Assembly: GCF_016097415.1 (NCBI RefSeq)
Contig: NZ_JAEHGE010000001.1
Location: forward strand, 2,095,157 to 2,159,156
Source of the DNA: a sulfur-oxidizing endosymbiont of Gigantopelta aegis
GTDB taxonomy: Bacteria > Pseudomonadota > Gammaproteobacteria > GRL18
Reading direction: 5' to 3'
DNA: 64,000 nt
The number at the start of each line of letters is the position of its first letter. The first letter of the stretch is position 1. A program made the translations under genes and the position numbers. Shown here one piece after another: positions 46,388 to 56,036 of this stretch. The notes below the pieces were generated by a model. It worked only from the letters and a program-made list of their open reading frames with translations, was not told the origin of the DNA and ran no database searches.

Positions 46388-46664
46388 TCACAGTATCACT
46401 GTAGTGCTGGGCGGCCTTGAGCAGTTTCTTATTTGCTTTGGGGGGATTATCCAAGGCTGTAAATAGAGTATCTGTACCCATCATGGATAGGTGTAATGTT
46501 TCGCTTTGCTCTATTACATTACGCGCTTTTTCCATTGCAGACTCTATAAGGAATTGTGAGAGGCTTGTGCCGGAGTAATTAGCTGCTCGTTGTATGATTT
46601 GTTGTATCTCTGTGGAGGTTCGTGCAATCAAACGGGTTTCTTTACGTTGTGTTTTGCTAGTCAT
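46371..46664 (-). CDS. DUF1778 antitoxin (TacA/AtaR-like)
   Basis: 97 residues with an N-terminal ribbon-helix-helix part (KETRLIARTSTEIQQIIQRAANYSGTSLSQFLIESAMEKARNVI) and a C-terminal toxin-wrapping tail (DTLFTALDNPPKANKKLLKAA). It binds the GNAT toxin and usually represses the operon. It comes first, ahead of the toxin. Confidence 0.88.
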   Translation of the reverse strand: MTSKTQRKETRLIARTSTEIQQIIQRAANYSGTSLSQFLIESAMEKARNVIEQSETLHLSMMGTDTLFTALDNPPKANKKLLKAAQHYSDTVNVHNN

Positions 46665-46748
46665 AATTTCACTTTTATATTTGATTTCAGAGTGTAGGTG
46701 CCACTATGGCATACAAGTCAAACTATTGTCAATATGTGTTCTATTTTA

Positions 46749-46823
46749 GTGCTCATTTTTTTGTTCCCCGTTAGGTTAGCTCTTATATCTTAACCTATTG
46801 TTAAGTTTTTGGGGTCCACTATA
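46749..46823 (-). mobile_element. Solo end of IS-B
   Basis: About 75 bp identical in large part to the orfA-proximal end of IS-B copy 1 (8611-8688): GTGCTCATTTTTT, CCCCGTTAGGTTAGCTC and GGGGTCCACTATA. The rest of the element is absent. Confidence 0.8.
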
Positions 46824-46970
46824 GTCTGCAACTTTGTCATTTGAATGAACCCTAAAAAATGAATATTCTCTGGTTTTGAATGGCCGCTTTCTCACTTTTA
46901 ACGTAAGTTCTTAAAAAGGTGACTATAGCTCCCTTGGGACGTTAGCTGCAGGTCAAAAAATATATTTTAC

Positions 46971-47000
46971 TTGAACTATATCAAATACCGATATATAGTA
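46971..47000 (+). promoter_or_regulatory. higBA promoter with overlapping inverted repeat
   Basis: TTGAAC (46971-46976), 17 bp, TATAGT (46994-46999). ACTATAT (46975-46981) and ATATAGT (46993-46999) form an inverted repeat across it, a likely HigA operator. The predicted start falls on or next to the ATG at 47006, so the transcript would be leaderless; no Shine-Dalgarno is present. Confidence 0.6.
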
Positions 47001-47005
47001 TTCTT

Positions 47006-47308
47006 ATGATTACTAGTATTGCCAATCAAACAACACAAGACATTTATGATGGTATAAGCTTAAAGAAAGCTAGGAAAATTCCTGAGTTTCTCCATAGCAA
47101 AGCTTGCAGGTTGATGGATCAGCTTGATGCTGCCGAGACTCTTGAAGATATGAAAATACCACCTGGAAATCGCTTTGAACCATTATCAGGTGACTTGAGT
47201 GAGTATTTTAGTGTCCGCATCAATAAACAATGGCGAGTGATATTCAAATGGGATGAAGCTCAAAAAAATGCCTATGATGTTTATGTTGACGATTACCATA
47301 AAGGATAA
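47006..47308 (+). CDS. higB: HigB-type toxin
   Basis: 100-residue RelE-superfamily toxin that cuts mRNA on the ribosome. KKARKIPEFLHSKACRLMDQLDAAETLEDMKIPPGNRFEPLSGDLSEYFSVRINKQWRVIFKW is typical HigB, and the toxin precedes the antitoxin as usual for this family. Six bp separate it from higA. Confidence 0.92.
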   Translation: MITSIANQTTQDIYDGISLKKARKIPEFLHSKACRLMDQLDAAETLEDMKIPPGNRFEPLSGDLSEYFSVRINKQWRVIFKWDEAQKNAYDVYVDDYHKG

Positions 47309-47314
47309 TGAACC

Positions 47315-47608
47315 ATGCTACCTAAAAAAAGACCACCAACCCATCCAGGGGAAATGTTGTTAAAAGAATTCCTTGAACCGGCTGGTATGACACAAACACA
47401 ATTTTCTCAGCATATTGGCTGGACTTACGCACGCTTGAATGAAATTATTAACGGCAAACGGGGTGTCAGTGCCGATTCAGCTTTGACCTTGAGTGAAGCA
47501 TTGGGTAATACGCCTCAATTCTGGCTTAACCTGCAGCGTAACTGGGAGTTATGGCATGCCCTGCAAACCCATAAAGAAGTGAAGCCATTATTACTTAAAG
47601 CATCATAG
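47315..47608 (+). CDS. higA: HigA-type antitoxin
   Basis: 97 residues with the HigA start RPPTHPGEMLLKEFLEPAGMTQTQFSQHIGWTYARLNEIINGKRGVSADSALTLSEALG, an XRE helix-turn-helix. FWLNLQRNWELWHAL follows. It neutralises HigB and represses the promoter. Confidence 0.93.
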   Translation: MLPKKRPPTHPGEMLLKEFLEPAGMTQTQFSQHIGWTYARLNEIINGKRGVSADSALTLSEALGNTPQFWLNLQRNWELWHALQTHKEVKPLLLKAS

Positions 47609-47618
47609 AAAGAAGAAA

Positions 47619-47717
47619 ATGGCTGATATTGACTACTATCTACAAGCTGTAAGCAAAAATAATACCCGACGTAGCTATCAGTTTAAGTACAAAGAGCCAT
47701 ATATGGACGCTCCATGA
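47619..47717 (+). pseudogene. Stub of a tyrosine-type integrase
   Basis: The short frame ADIDYYLQAVSKNNTRRSYQ matches the N-terminal SAM-like start of phage-type integrases and then ends after 32 codons. No catalytic domain follows, so only the first exon-like piece remains, a few bases downstream of higA. Confidence 0.5.
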
Positions 47718-47952
47718 AAGTTTAAAATCAATAAAAAATATAAATTCCCCTAATAAGAGCAGAAACAGTAAAATTCAGGCAAAACTCTCCCTGCAAGGCT
47801 TTGCATGATAGCCTAAAAAAACAAATCGATTAGTTTTAAGAGCTGAATTCAGGAGATGTGATAAACGTGGAATGATTGCTTTTAAACAATTTCCGGCAAT
47901 AATTAATCCCTCGCACCCAATGTTTATTCTGTTTTTTGCAGAGTGATTTTAA

Positions 47953-48215
47953 TTATTCTTCAGGCCAGACAAAGGAATGAAAGCCTTTAGAATAGCCCTG
48001 AACGGTTCCCATCTAAGTGTCCTCATTAAGTTGCAGTTTTTGCAAAATGCTGGGCGTATTGGCATCAATCGAACCCTGCTTGTCCGCCCTGACAATACGA
48101 CCTGTCCAGTCTGCCAGTTCGAGATAATTTTGCAAAGCAAATGCAATGCCATTCTCTTTGAGTGAGTTGCCAATAAATGATAATAGCTTAACGGCAGGGG
48201 TGGGCTTGAGTGACT
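47953..48215 (-). pseudogene. RAYT (REP-associated tyrosine transposase) C-terminal remnant
   Basis: Reading leftward: LLSFIGNSLKENGIAFALQNYLELADWTGRIVRADKQGSI, then TPSILQKLQLNED, a TAG stop, and GTVQGYSKAFHSFVWPEE. The ELADWTGR...RADK...GSI block and the W-TV...K-FH ending are characteristic of the C-terminal region of long RAYT proteins. The Y1 HUH catalytic domain upstream is missing. It is the only visible candidate source for the palindromic repeats in the window. Confidence 0.65.
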
Positions 48216-48267
48216 AGCATTGCTTGTTTCAGTGACTTGCTCAATCCGTTGCTTAATCGACGTATAC

Positions 48268-49287
48268 TCAGTACAGACTGTCCAATTTTTCTAGAAACTG
48301 CGTACCATCGCCATAATCGATGATCCAATCACTGATGATTTCCAGTGTGTCAGCAGAGCTGGCCTTAGAAATACTGACCTGTGCCTGAAATGCTGTTTGT
48401 TCATCAAAGCGGCGTCGGATCAGGCGTAATAAGAGTATCTTTTCTCTTTCAAGCCCTTGTTCAAGCCCTTGTTCAAGCCCTTGTTCAAGCCCTTGTTCAA
48501 GCCCTTGTTCAATACCCTGTTCAAGCCCTTTTCGCTCAAAAGAAGTGACATAGTTCATTTGGTTTTCCTCTTCCAGTTTCTCTAATTCAAGGGTTAATGC
48601 ATTTTCTAGCGCTTTGGGTAATACCATTAACCAGTCAATAAAGCAAAACAGCTCAAGAATTTGCTCACGTGCGAGTCCTCGCTGATATAAACCTTTCATC
48701 AAACCCAGCTTGGACTCTTTGAGTTGTTGTGGCTTGTGCTTGTTCGCCAACGCTTGCAAGTGGGCCATGACAACTATGGCGAATAAGTTGTCGCTTTGTT
48801 CCAGTTCGGCCCAGCGTTGCTTATAATCCCAGAGCTTTATTACTGGGAACGTAAAGCGGGTTTCACAGCCCCAGAGTTTGCGCTGATATTCCCCCTGTTT
48901 ATGGTGACTGCGCTGTGGTCTGGGCTCATGGGTCAAAATAGCCAGGCTGACCACCTCTTTGTTATAACGCTCAAGAATGCGAAAATTATAGACATACATG
49001 CGTTTTTCAAAATCAGGGTCATATTGGCTTTGTACTTCAATATGAATCAATACCCAAGTACAGTGTCCGTTTTTTAGCCAGACCTTGACCAGTTTATCAG
49101 CATAGCGTCGTCCAATTTGGGCATCACGGTTAATTTTTTCCAGTTCTTTGTCTAAAAACTCATAAGGTCTGTTCCAGTCAATCTCCTGACTGATATTGAC
49201 AAAGAAAAAGCCCATAAAATCCACAAATAAATGCTCAATGGCTTCTTTCCATGGGCTGTCATAATCGGCGCGAGGTTTTTCTTCCAT
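48268..49287 (-). CDS. Rpn-family PD-(D/E)XK nuclease
   Basis: 339 residues. The nuclease core is IGRRYADKLVKVWLKNG (D64) and VLIHIEVQSQ (E84, Q86), the PD-(D/E)XK arrangement of the Rpn/YhgA-like recombination-promoting nucleases. The region around residues 254-282 is a run of GLEQ tetrapeptides. The N-terminus RADYDSPWKEAIEHLFVDFM is typical of the environmental subgroup. It is intact, unlike most genes near it. Confidence 0.88.
   Translation of the reverse strand: MEEKPRADYDSPWKEAIEHLFVDFMGFFFVNISQEIDWNRPYEFLDKELEKINRDAQIGRRYADKLVKVWLKNGHCTWVLIHIEVQSQYDPDFEKRMYVYNFRILERYNKEVVSLAILTHEPRPQRSHHKQGEYQRKLWGCETRFTFPVIKLWDYKQRWAELEQSDNLFAIVVMAHLQALANKHKPQQLKESKLGLMKGLYQRGLAREQILELFCFIDWLMVLPKALENALTLELEKLEEENQMNYVTSFERKGLEQGIEQGLEQGLEQGLEQGLEQGLEREKILLLRLIRRRFDEQTAFQAQVSISKASSADTLEIISDWIIDYGDGTQFLEKLDSLY
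48450..48533 (-). repeat. In-frame 12-bp tandem repeat (GLEQ) inside the Rpn gene
   Basis: CAAGCCCTTGTT occurs five times in a row, followed by two variant units (CAATACCCTGTT, CAAGCCCTTTTC). Each unit encodes a GLEQ-type tetrapeptide, so unit gain or loss keeps the frame and changes a helical linker length. Confidence 0.9.
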
Positions 49288-49453
49288 AAAAATCCCTATA
49301 AATCATTTTAGCGTGTTTTCTGCCCGTTTGTCTGTAGCTTGGGTGAATAAAATATTATATCACACTGACTTTGACCGGTGGGGGATTCAATACTAGGATG
49401 AGAATTTTTTGATTGCATTGCATGAGGTTCACTTATTTGTTAACCTTAACAAA

Positions 49454-49777
49454 TGAGAGAAATTCATTTTTATCGAACAGAATCTGATTTTTGTCCAGTT
49501 GAAGAGTTCTTAGATTCATTAACAGCTAAGCAAGCACAAAAAGCTACTTGGGTTATGCAACTTATTGAAGAAATTGATGTTGTTCCAGTTCAATACTTCA
49601 AGAAGTTGGTAAATTAGAATTCAAGTAGGTAACAATATCTTTAGAGTTTTAGGATTTCTTGATGATCAACGTTTAGTTGTTTTGAATCATGCCTTTCAAA
49701 AAAAGACACAAAAAACACCAAAGAAAGAAATCAAAATAGCAGAAAAACGTAAGAAAGACTATTTGAGGAGAAGGTGA
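49454..49777 (+). pseudogene. RelE/Gp49-like toxin, internally deleted
   Basis: From MREIHFYRTESDFCPVEEFLDSL the frame stops at TAA after FKKLVN (about 49617). RIQVGNNIFRVLGFLDDQRLVVLNHAFQKKTQKTP continues in another frame to 49777. The expected segment between them (an IWEVR-like strand) is missing. It directly precedes an XRE antitoxin, so this was a toxin-antitoxin pair. Confidence 0.75.
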
Positions 49778-49781
49778 TTTT

Positions 49782-50084
49782 ATGAGTGACTTAAAAAAAT
49801 ACATTGTCAAAAGAAAAGAAAGAGATAGTGAGTTTGCTGAAAATTTTAATGATGGTTACCAAGCTTTTAAAATTGGTGCTGTTTTACGGCAAGCAAGGGA
49901 ATCTTCTGGTTTGACCCAAGAACAATTAGCTGAAAAATTGAATACAAAGAAATCAGCAATTTCCAGAATTGAAAATCATGCAGAAGATATCCGTTTGTCT
50001 ACCTTAGAAAAATTTGCACACGTACTTGGCAGAGAGCTTGAAGTCTCAATTAAAGAAATAAAGTGCCAACCAGAAAGGTTTTAA
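49782..50084 (+). CDS. XRE-family antitoxin, partner toxin lost
   Basis: 100 residues with an XRE helix-turn-helix (IGAVLRQARESSGLTQEQLAEKLNTKKSAISRIENHAEDIRLSTLEKFAHVLG) and an N-terminal arm. AGGAGAAGG precedes the ATG, 4 bp after the broken toxin. It may now act only as an orphan repressor. Confidence 0.85.
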   Translation: MSDLKKYIVKRKERDSEFAENFNDGYQAFKIGAVLRQARESSGLTQEQLAEKLNTKKSAISRIENHAEDIRLSTLEKFAHVLGRELEVSIKEIKCQPERF

Positions 50085-50156
50085 AGCTACCCACTTAACG
50101 AAAGTTAATATCAAAGGGTCAACCAGCTGATTCTTGAAGAGCAAGTTCAAGTGATT

Positions 50157-50945
50157 TTGGCTGTTTCAAGTGATTTTTGTCATTTTGTATTTCCTATCAT
50201 TTTAGTTTCTCATGTTAACTTTAAACAGATGAAGAGAAAGGGCTTTGCCCTCTGGAACGATAGAGCCGTTCCATTCACCCAAGGTATTTTCACAACGGTA
50301 ATGATCCTGTTACAATATCTTCACGGCACAGGCTGAGGAGCCGATGGCCGTCAACGGTAATGGGCGGCATTTATGTCGCCTTTTACCCCTCTTCAATCAA
50401 TCGATTTAAGCTATTTCCTGCTGTATTTCATAATCGACTGGTGACAAATAATCATTAGCCGAATGAAGTCGCTCCCGATTATAAAATACCTCAATATATT
50501 CAAATATTGCCTGCTTTGCTTTCTACTCTGGTTTTGAATCGACAATGGTGCGTCAATTCAGTTTTCAAACTATGAAAGAAGCTCTCTGAAACAGCATTGT
50601 CCCAGAATTTCCTTTAAGCTTTAGACTGAATTATTCCATGCGTACTTCACAAACTGTTTCCCTTGATCCGACAATATTTTTCTATGACTATCAGAGGCAT
50701 ATTGGCTACCTCGGTCAGTATGCCAAAGCAATCCATCCATTGGTTTACGCTTCCATATGGCCATCAGTAAAGCATCATTGACTAGCTTGGCTTTCATTCG
50801 CTCATCCATCGACCAGCCAACAATTTGCCTAGAGAATAAGTCAATGACTAATTTGACAATATAACCATGTATTCCTTGGTGGCAATATAGGTAATATCAC
50901 CACACATAGTAGCGATCAGGTTGAGAGACAGTAAACTCTCTTTCA
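50157..50945 (-). mobile_element. IS-A copy 4, truncated and rearranged
   Basis: Begins with the IS-A right end (GGCTGTTTCAAGTGATTTTT) and continues through the orfB 3' half in minus orientation. At 50633-50662 a 30-bp piece from the orfA/orfB junction (CCATGCGTACTTCACAAAC) interrupts the DDE region. Further small insertions appear around 50848-50900, and homology ends near 50945. No functional frame remains. Confidence 0.85.
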
Positions 50946-50952
50946 CATTAGT

Positions 50953-51257
50953 ATTACCGATATACAATGGTATTAGTTTGCTTATCATGAGCAGGTAAGC
51001 AAAGCTCTTGATACAGCATTTTATTTTGCCCACCCTTATTCTTCATGGGAGCGAGGGTTAAATGAAAATACTAATGGACTGATTAGACAATATTTTCCTA
51101 AAGATACAGACTTTAAAGAAGTGACTTCATTTTCTTTTACAACATGATGGAAAAACTTAATAATAGACCTAGAAAGGCACTCGGCTTTCAAACACCATTC
51201 CAGGCAATGAAAAAATCATTTGCAAGAACTGGAATTTCCTGCCTGATTCAGAGTTGA
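50953..51257 (+). pseudogene. IS30-family transposase, C-terminal fragment
   Basis: EHEQVSKALDTAFYFAHPYSSWERGLNENTNGLIRQYFPKDTDF is the IS30 core, including the catalytic Glu in NENTNGL. A frameshift near 51140 leads to MMEKLNNRPRKALGFQTPFQAM and a stop at 51257. The N-terminal two thirds are missing, cut by the IS-A copy 4 debris. Confidence 0.8.
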
Positions 51258-51265
51258 ATCCGCGT

Positions 51266-51619
51266 AACATTTTATGGGTTTTTTGCAAATAACGCTGTGG
51301 CTGAGCTATATTCTAAGATGAATATAGCAATCGGTACACTGTCATTGCATAAAAAAAATATGAAAGAAGCTTCTGCTTTGAAAGTAAGAGAATATGTTGC
51401 TTATGGTTTGCCTGTTATCCTTGGTTATATTGACTCTGATTTAGATGGCTGTGATTTTATTTTGAATGTTGGAAATTATGAACGTAATATTCATGATAAT
51501 TTAAAGAAAATAAAAGAATTTATAAGGTTTTGGAAAGATAAAGAAATTAAATATGATATGAAACATATGACATGTATAATAAAGAGAGTCAACGTATTGA
51601 TTTTTTAAAGAAATTATAG
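51266..51619 (+). pseudogene. GT-B glycosyltransferase, C-terminal fragment
   Basis: NAVAELYSKMNIAIGTLSLHKKNMKEASALKVREYVAYGLPVILGY has the GT4 donor-binding pattern (EASALKVREY-AYGLPV). The frame shifts near 51575; SQRIDFLKKL closes it in another frame. The N-terminal domain is missing, replaced by IS debris. Confidence 0.7.
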
Positions 51620-51660
51620 AATCAAGAAGCTTGCATACATAGCAAAAAAAAGTACCAAAG

Positions 51661-52931
51661 ATGATAGCTAATAAAAAAATGTTGATGTCTTTATCTTTAC
51701 AAATAATTTCCCTTTTAAACCCGGTGAAAATTTTTGGATTTAGAAATAACGCATCTTTCTAAATGTTTTAATACAATCACACTATTCCCATTTAAAAAAT
51801 CAGAGCGTTTGTATAAAATTCCTGAAAATGCATCTTATACTGATGACTTAATTAATGCGAATCCTTTTCTTTTGCTATTAGCTTTTATAAAAATGTTTTT
51901 TCGAGGCTATTTTATAAAGAATTACTCTTGTTAAGAAGAAAATATTTCTTAACAAATTTATATAAATCAATTGTGTTTTTTACTAAAGCAATCTTTATAA
52001 AAGAACGATTAAAAAAAATCATTGTTTCTAGGAGTGTTTCCTTAGATTCGACTCTCTTTTATACTTATTGGTGTACTTCCGCCTCTTTAGGTTTATGTCT
52101 TCTAAAAAATGAATTTCCAAATATCAAAGTGGTTTCTAGAATTCATGGCTATGATTTATATGATTATCAACATAAAACAAATTATATTCCTTTTCAAAAG
52201 CTACGCTGGAAATGATAGATCGATTATACTGTGTTTCATATGATGGATATGAGCATTTAACTGATAAGTTTTACATGGATATTCCTGGCCTCCGCAAGAA
52301 ATTATTTGTTATTAAACTGGGTACTATAACAAATAATTCTAAAAAAATTAATTGTCTTACTGAAGATGTGTTTAAGATTGTATCATGTTCAAGCATTATT
52401 CCTTTAAAGAGGCTTGACTTGATAGTTGATGCATTATCTGAGTTAAATGATATAAAAGAAGAAATCGAATGGCATCATTTTGGAAGCGGTTCAGAAATGC
52501 GTGTTATTGAAGATGGCTTATGTAAAATAAATAATGTTAATATTAATGTCTTTTTTAATGGGCATTTGGAGAATGAAAAAATTCTAGAACGATATCAATT
52601 GGATAAGTTTAATCTCTTTGTTAACGTAAGCGATAGCGAAGGAATCCCTGTCTCCATAATGGAAGCTATGAGTTTTGGCATTCCTTGTCTTGCTAGAAAC
52701 GTCGGGGGTATTTCAGAAATCATAAATTCTGAAAATGGATATTTATTGGAAAATGAAATTGATGCCAAATATCTTTCGAACGTATTGAAAGAAATAATTT
52801 TTTCAAGAGAAAAATTAAATATTAAAAGTTTTAATGCATTTAAAACTTGGGAAAAACATTTTAATGCAGACATTAATTTCCCACTTTTTTCCAAGTCATT
52901 ATTAGATTTTATTTTATCTTTTAAGGCTTAA
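51661..52931 (+). pseudogene. GT4-family glycosyltransferase, about four frameshifts
   Basis: Read across frames: MIANKKNVDVFIFTNNFPFKPGENFLDLEITHLSKCF, then TLFYTYWCTSASLGLCLL and VVSRIHGYDLYDYQ. The C-terminal domain (52212-52931) is open with KIVSCSSIIPLKRLDLIVDAL, HHFGSGSEM and SDSEGIPVSIMEAMSFGIPCLARNVGGISEII, the GT4 nucleotide-sugar site. Each break (near 51679, 51738, 51930 and 52210) is repaired by adding one base to a homopolymer. Part of the polysaccharide cluster. Confidence 0.8.
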
Positions 52932-52961
52932 TTAAAAAAATAGGAGTTAAACTTTTAACTT

Positions 52962-54906
52962 ATGTGCGGCTTGACAGCAATTATTGCTACAAACTCAGTA
53001 AATATAAATGAATTAATTTCTATGAATGATACTATTATTCATAGAGGTCCTGATGATGAAGGCTTTTTTAAAATCTTTTTCTTCTGATTTATCAATGACT
53101 TTTTCGAGAGATAAACATGATTTTAAGCATTATGATGAAGAATCTTACAAACAGTTTAATGTTGGTTTAGGGCATAGACGCTTATCTATTCTTGATTTGA
53201 CATCTGCCGGGCATCAACCGATGACTTCGCATGATAACAATTTGACAATAATTTTTAATGGTGAAATATATAACTACAAGGCATTACGTGTCTTATTAAA
53301 TAAAGAAGGATTTATTTTCAAGACTCAAACTGATACGGAGGTTATTTTAAATGCATGGTCTTTTTGGGGGAATCTTGCATCTCCAAGCTTGAAGGAATGT
53401 TTAGTATTATCATTTTTAATAATAAAACTAATACTCTTTATGCTATTCGTGATCGCTTTGGAATAAAACCTCTTTATTACTTTCAAAATGATAGAGGCAT
53501 ATATTTTGCTTCAGAAATAAAACAATTTATGGCTATAAATACATGGAAAGCAACGCAAAATTATCAAATTGTTTATGATTTTTTAAACTGGTCACTAATT
53601 GATCACACGAATGAAACTTTTTTAAAGGTGTATACCAGGTTCTTCCCGGAGAAATACTTAAACTTACTATATCAAATAAAAAAATTAATACTTTGAGAAA
53701 AATGTGGTACAGCTTATCATTTAGTTTACCTTTTTAGAATATAATGATGAAAAAAATAGCTATAAGGATTTATTTGTCAATTCTGTTAGTATGCATTTAC
53801 AAGCTGATGTTTCAGTAGGTTCTTGCCTCTCTGGAGGAATTGATTCATCCTCAATTGTGGGTGTTATTAATAGTTTGAAAAAAAACAATCAAACTCAAAA
53901 AACTTTTTCTGCATTATCCCATGATCCACGGATTGACGAGTCAAAATGGATTGATTGCGTTGTAAAGGCTCAGAGTTTAGATGCATATTTCATTACACCA
54001 ACTGCTAGTTTATTGGAAAACTCTTTAAATGAGCTCACCTATTCACAAGATGAACCCTTTCGTTCAACAAGTACATTTGCACAGTGGTGTGTTTTCAAGT
54101 TAGCTCATGAACAAGGAGTTAAAGTGATGATTGATGGTCAAGGGGCTGATGAACAATTAGGAGGCTATGCCTCCTTTTGGGGCGTTTTACTTGCAGAAAA
54201 GATTTGTAAGGGGCATTGGAGTGATTTTTCAGAGGAATATAAAGCTATTCTAAAAAATTCGGGCTTATCATATTTTTCTTTGTTTCAACGGGTTGTTAAT
54301 CCATTTGTAAAAGGTCGTTTTAGTGGTATCATTCGAAACATTATTACGGATAATAAAATAACACCCCCATGGTTTGATTTTAAAGAATCACTGGTTGATA
54401 AACGAGATCCTTTTTTGTTGCTAAATTCTCGTACGTCTTCTTTTCAACAATTTAGTATAGCTCAAACTAAATCTATTAATTTACAATCATTATTACACTT
54501 AGAAGACCGAAACTCTATGGCTCATTCTGTTGAGGCAAGAGTCCCTTTTTTGGATCATAATTTAGTGGAAAAAAGTCTTTCTCTACCAACAGAGTATAAA
54601 TTCAAACAAGGGGTGTCTAAACGTATTTTGAGAGATGCAATGAAAAACTATATTCCTGAAAAAATTTACAATCGTCATGATAAGATAGGTTTTTCCACCG
54701 CCGAAGAGATTTGGATGAAGTCAGAAGCTAAAGATTTTTTTTTACAAATGATAACGCAGGCAATAGAGCATCCATCATCTGTAGTAAATAGTAATATTCG
54801 TTCTAATATGAATGATATTTTTTCTGGAAAAAAGAGTTTTTCTCAATTGCCCTGGAAAATTATTAGTTATGGAAATTGGTTGAAATGTTTTAATGTTAGC
54901 TCATAA
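52962..54906 (+). pseudogene. Asparagine synthase-like amidotransferase (AsnB family), four indels
   Basis: Glutamine-hydrolysing domain starts MCGLTAIIA with the catalytic Cys2, then HRGPDDEGFF, LGHRRLSILDLTSAGHQPM and FNGEIYNY. The synthetase domain (53791-54906) has the PP-loop SCLSGGIDSSS, DGQGADEQLGGY and HSVEARVPFLDHNLVE. Breaks lie near 53083 (one T too many), 53367, 53627 and 53735 (one base too few each). In polysaccharide clusters such proteins amidate sugar carboxyls or act in surface assembly. The last domain is intact. Confidence 0.85.
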
Positions 54907-55882
54907 ACCTGTAAAAGTTTGCTTAATTGGTGGGTCTGGTAGGTCAGGGACAACGATAGTATCAAAGATGTTTGCTAAGCATCCAGATTTAACGGACGTT
55001 CCCGAATGGCGTTTTTTAATCGATCCTGATGGCATAATTGATTTTCTCAACAATTCTGATTTTTGGTCGCCTTATCATTATGATGTTTATATTAAACGCT
55101 TAAATGCTTTATTGCTTAAAACTGCTAAATCTTCCTGGTATGATAAATTATTACGTTATATAGACGAACAGATATTTATAAAAACTCACTTTAAATTTAA
55201 AGTTACAGCAGCATATTCGGGGGTTTCTGTTTCTAAGATATCACCACAATTTTTGTTTCATGTTGAAAATTTAATTACACAACTTAATCAATTTCAATAT
55301 AAAGCACGTTGGATTGGATTGGAACGTGGGGGAACACAAGGAATGTATTATCACTCTCATTTTAATAGGGATAAATTAATTAAAATTTTGAGAGTGTTTT
55401 TATTACAAGTTATGCAAGATGTTAACGCTAGGCAAAATAAATTATATTATCTTGAAAAAAATACATGGAATATCCTTTGGTTTGATAAAATTCTTGAAAT
55501 ATTACCTGAAGCAAGAATGTTGTATATTTATCGAGATCCAAGAGATGTTGTAGCATCTTTTATTAATCAGACTTGGATGCCATCCACTGCAGAGAAATGT
55601 GCTTTAATATACAGAGATTTATTTCTTAAATGGAAACAAATAAAGTTGAATATACCATCGAACTCTTTTTTTGAATGTTCTTTGGAAAATTTAGTGGAAA
55701 ACACTGAATTAACCACTCGAGAAATATGCAATTTTTGGGGAATCAAATACCATTCACAACTCATTAACATTGACCTTTCGCATTCTCACTCTGGACGTTG
55801 GAGAAATGACTTTTCTCAAGAGGACCTTGTAAAAGTTGAAGCAATACTGGAAGAACCCTTAATTGAATTAAATTATAAATGA
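54893..55882 (+). CDS. Sulfotransferase-family protein of the polysaccharide cluster
   Basis: PAPS-dependent sulfotransferase fold: the 5' phosphosulfate loop GGSGRSGTTIVSKMF (residues about 13-27), the 3' phosphate motif LYIYRDPRDVVASF (about 213-226), and a conserved GRW...DFSQEDL C-terminus. 329 residues, no membrane segment. It overlaps asnB by 14 bp and is the only long gene in 51-63 kb without a frameshift. It probably sulfates the exported polysaccharide or a lipid-linked sugar; substrate unknown. Confidence 0.82.
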   Translation: MLAHKPVKVCLIGGSGRSGTTIVSKMFAKHPDLTDVPEWRFLIDPDGIIDFLNNSDFWSPYHYDVYIKRLNALLLKTAKSSWYDKLLRYIDEQIFIKTHFKFKVTAAYSGVSVSKISPQFLFHVENLITQLNQFQYKARWIGLERGGTQGMYYHSHFNRDKLIKILRVFLLQVMQDVNARQNKLYYLEKNTWNILWFDKILEILPEARMLYIYRDPRDVVASFINQTWMPSTAEKCALIYRDLFLKWKQIKLNIPSNSFFECSLENLVENTELTTREICNFWGIKYHSQLINIDLSHSHSGRWRNDFSQEDLVKVEAILEEPLIELNYK

Positions 55883-56036
55883 TGAAAAATGGCTCTGTAT
55901 GTTGTGCTCAGTTAGCACTACCGTTATGCAATGTTTTATTTGAAGTGTTAAATAATTCAATTGTTACAAAAAAAAAATTATAGTGATAAAAACGGTCAGT
56001 GGAGCTTTTCTGAATTAAACTCCAACGATATTATTT

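Noticed and set aside
47977-48165. Plus-strand ORF of 62 codons
   Set aside because: Lies opposite the RAYT remnant, whose minus-strand reading has recognisable family motifs.
48450-48533. CRISPR-like short repeat array
   Set aside because: The 12-bp units are contiguous without spacers and encode GLEQ in frame within the Rpn gene.
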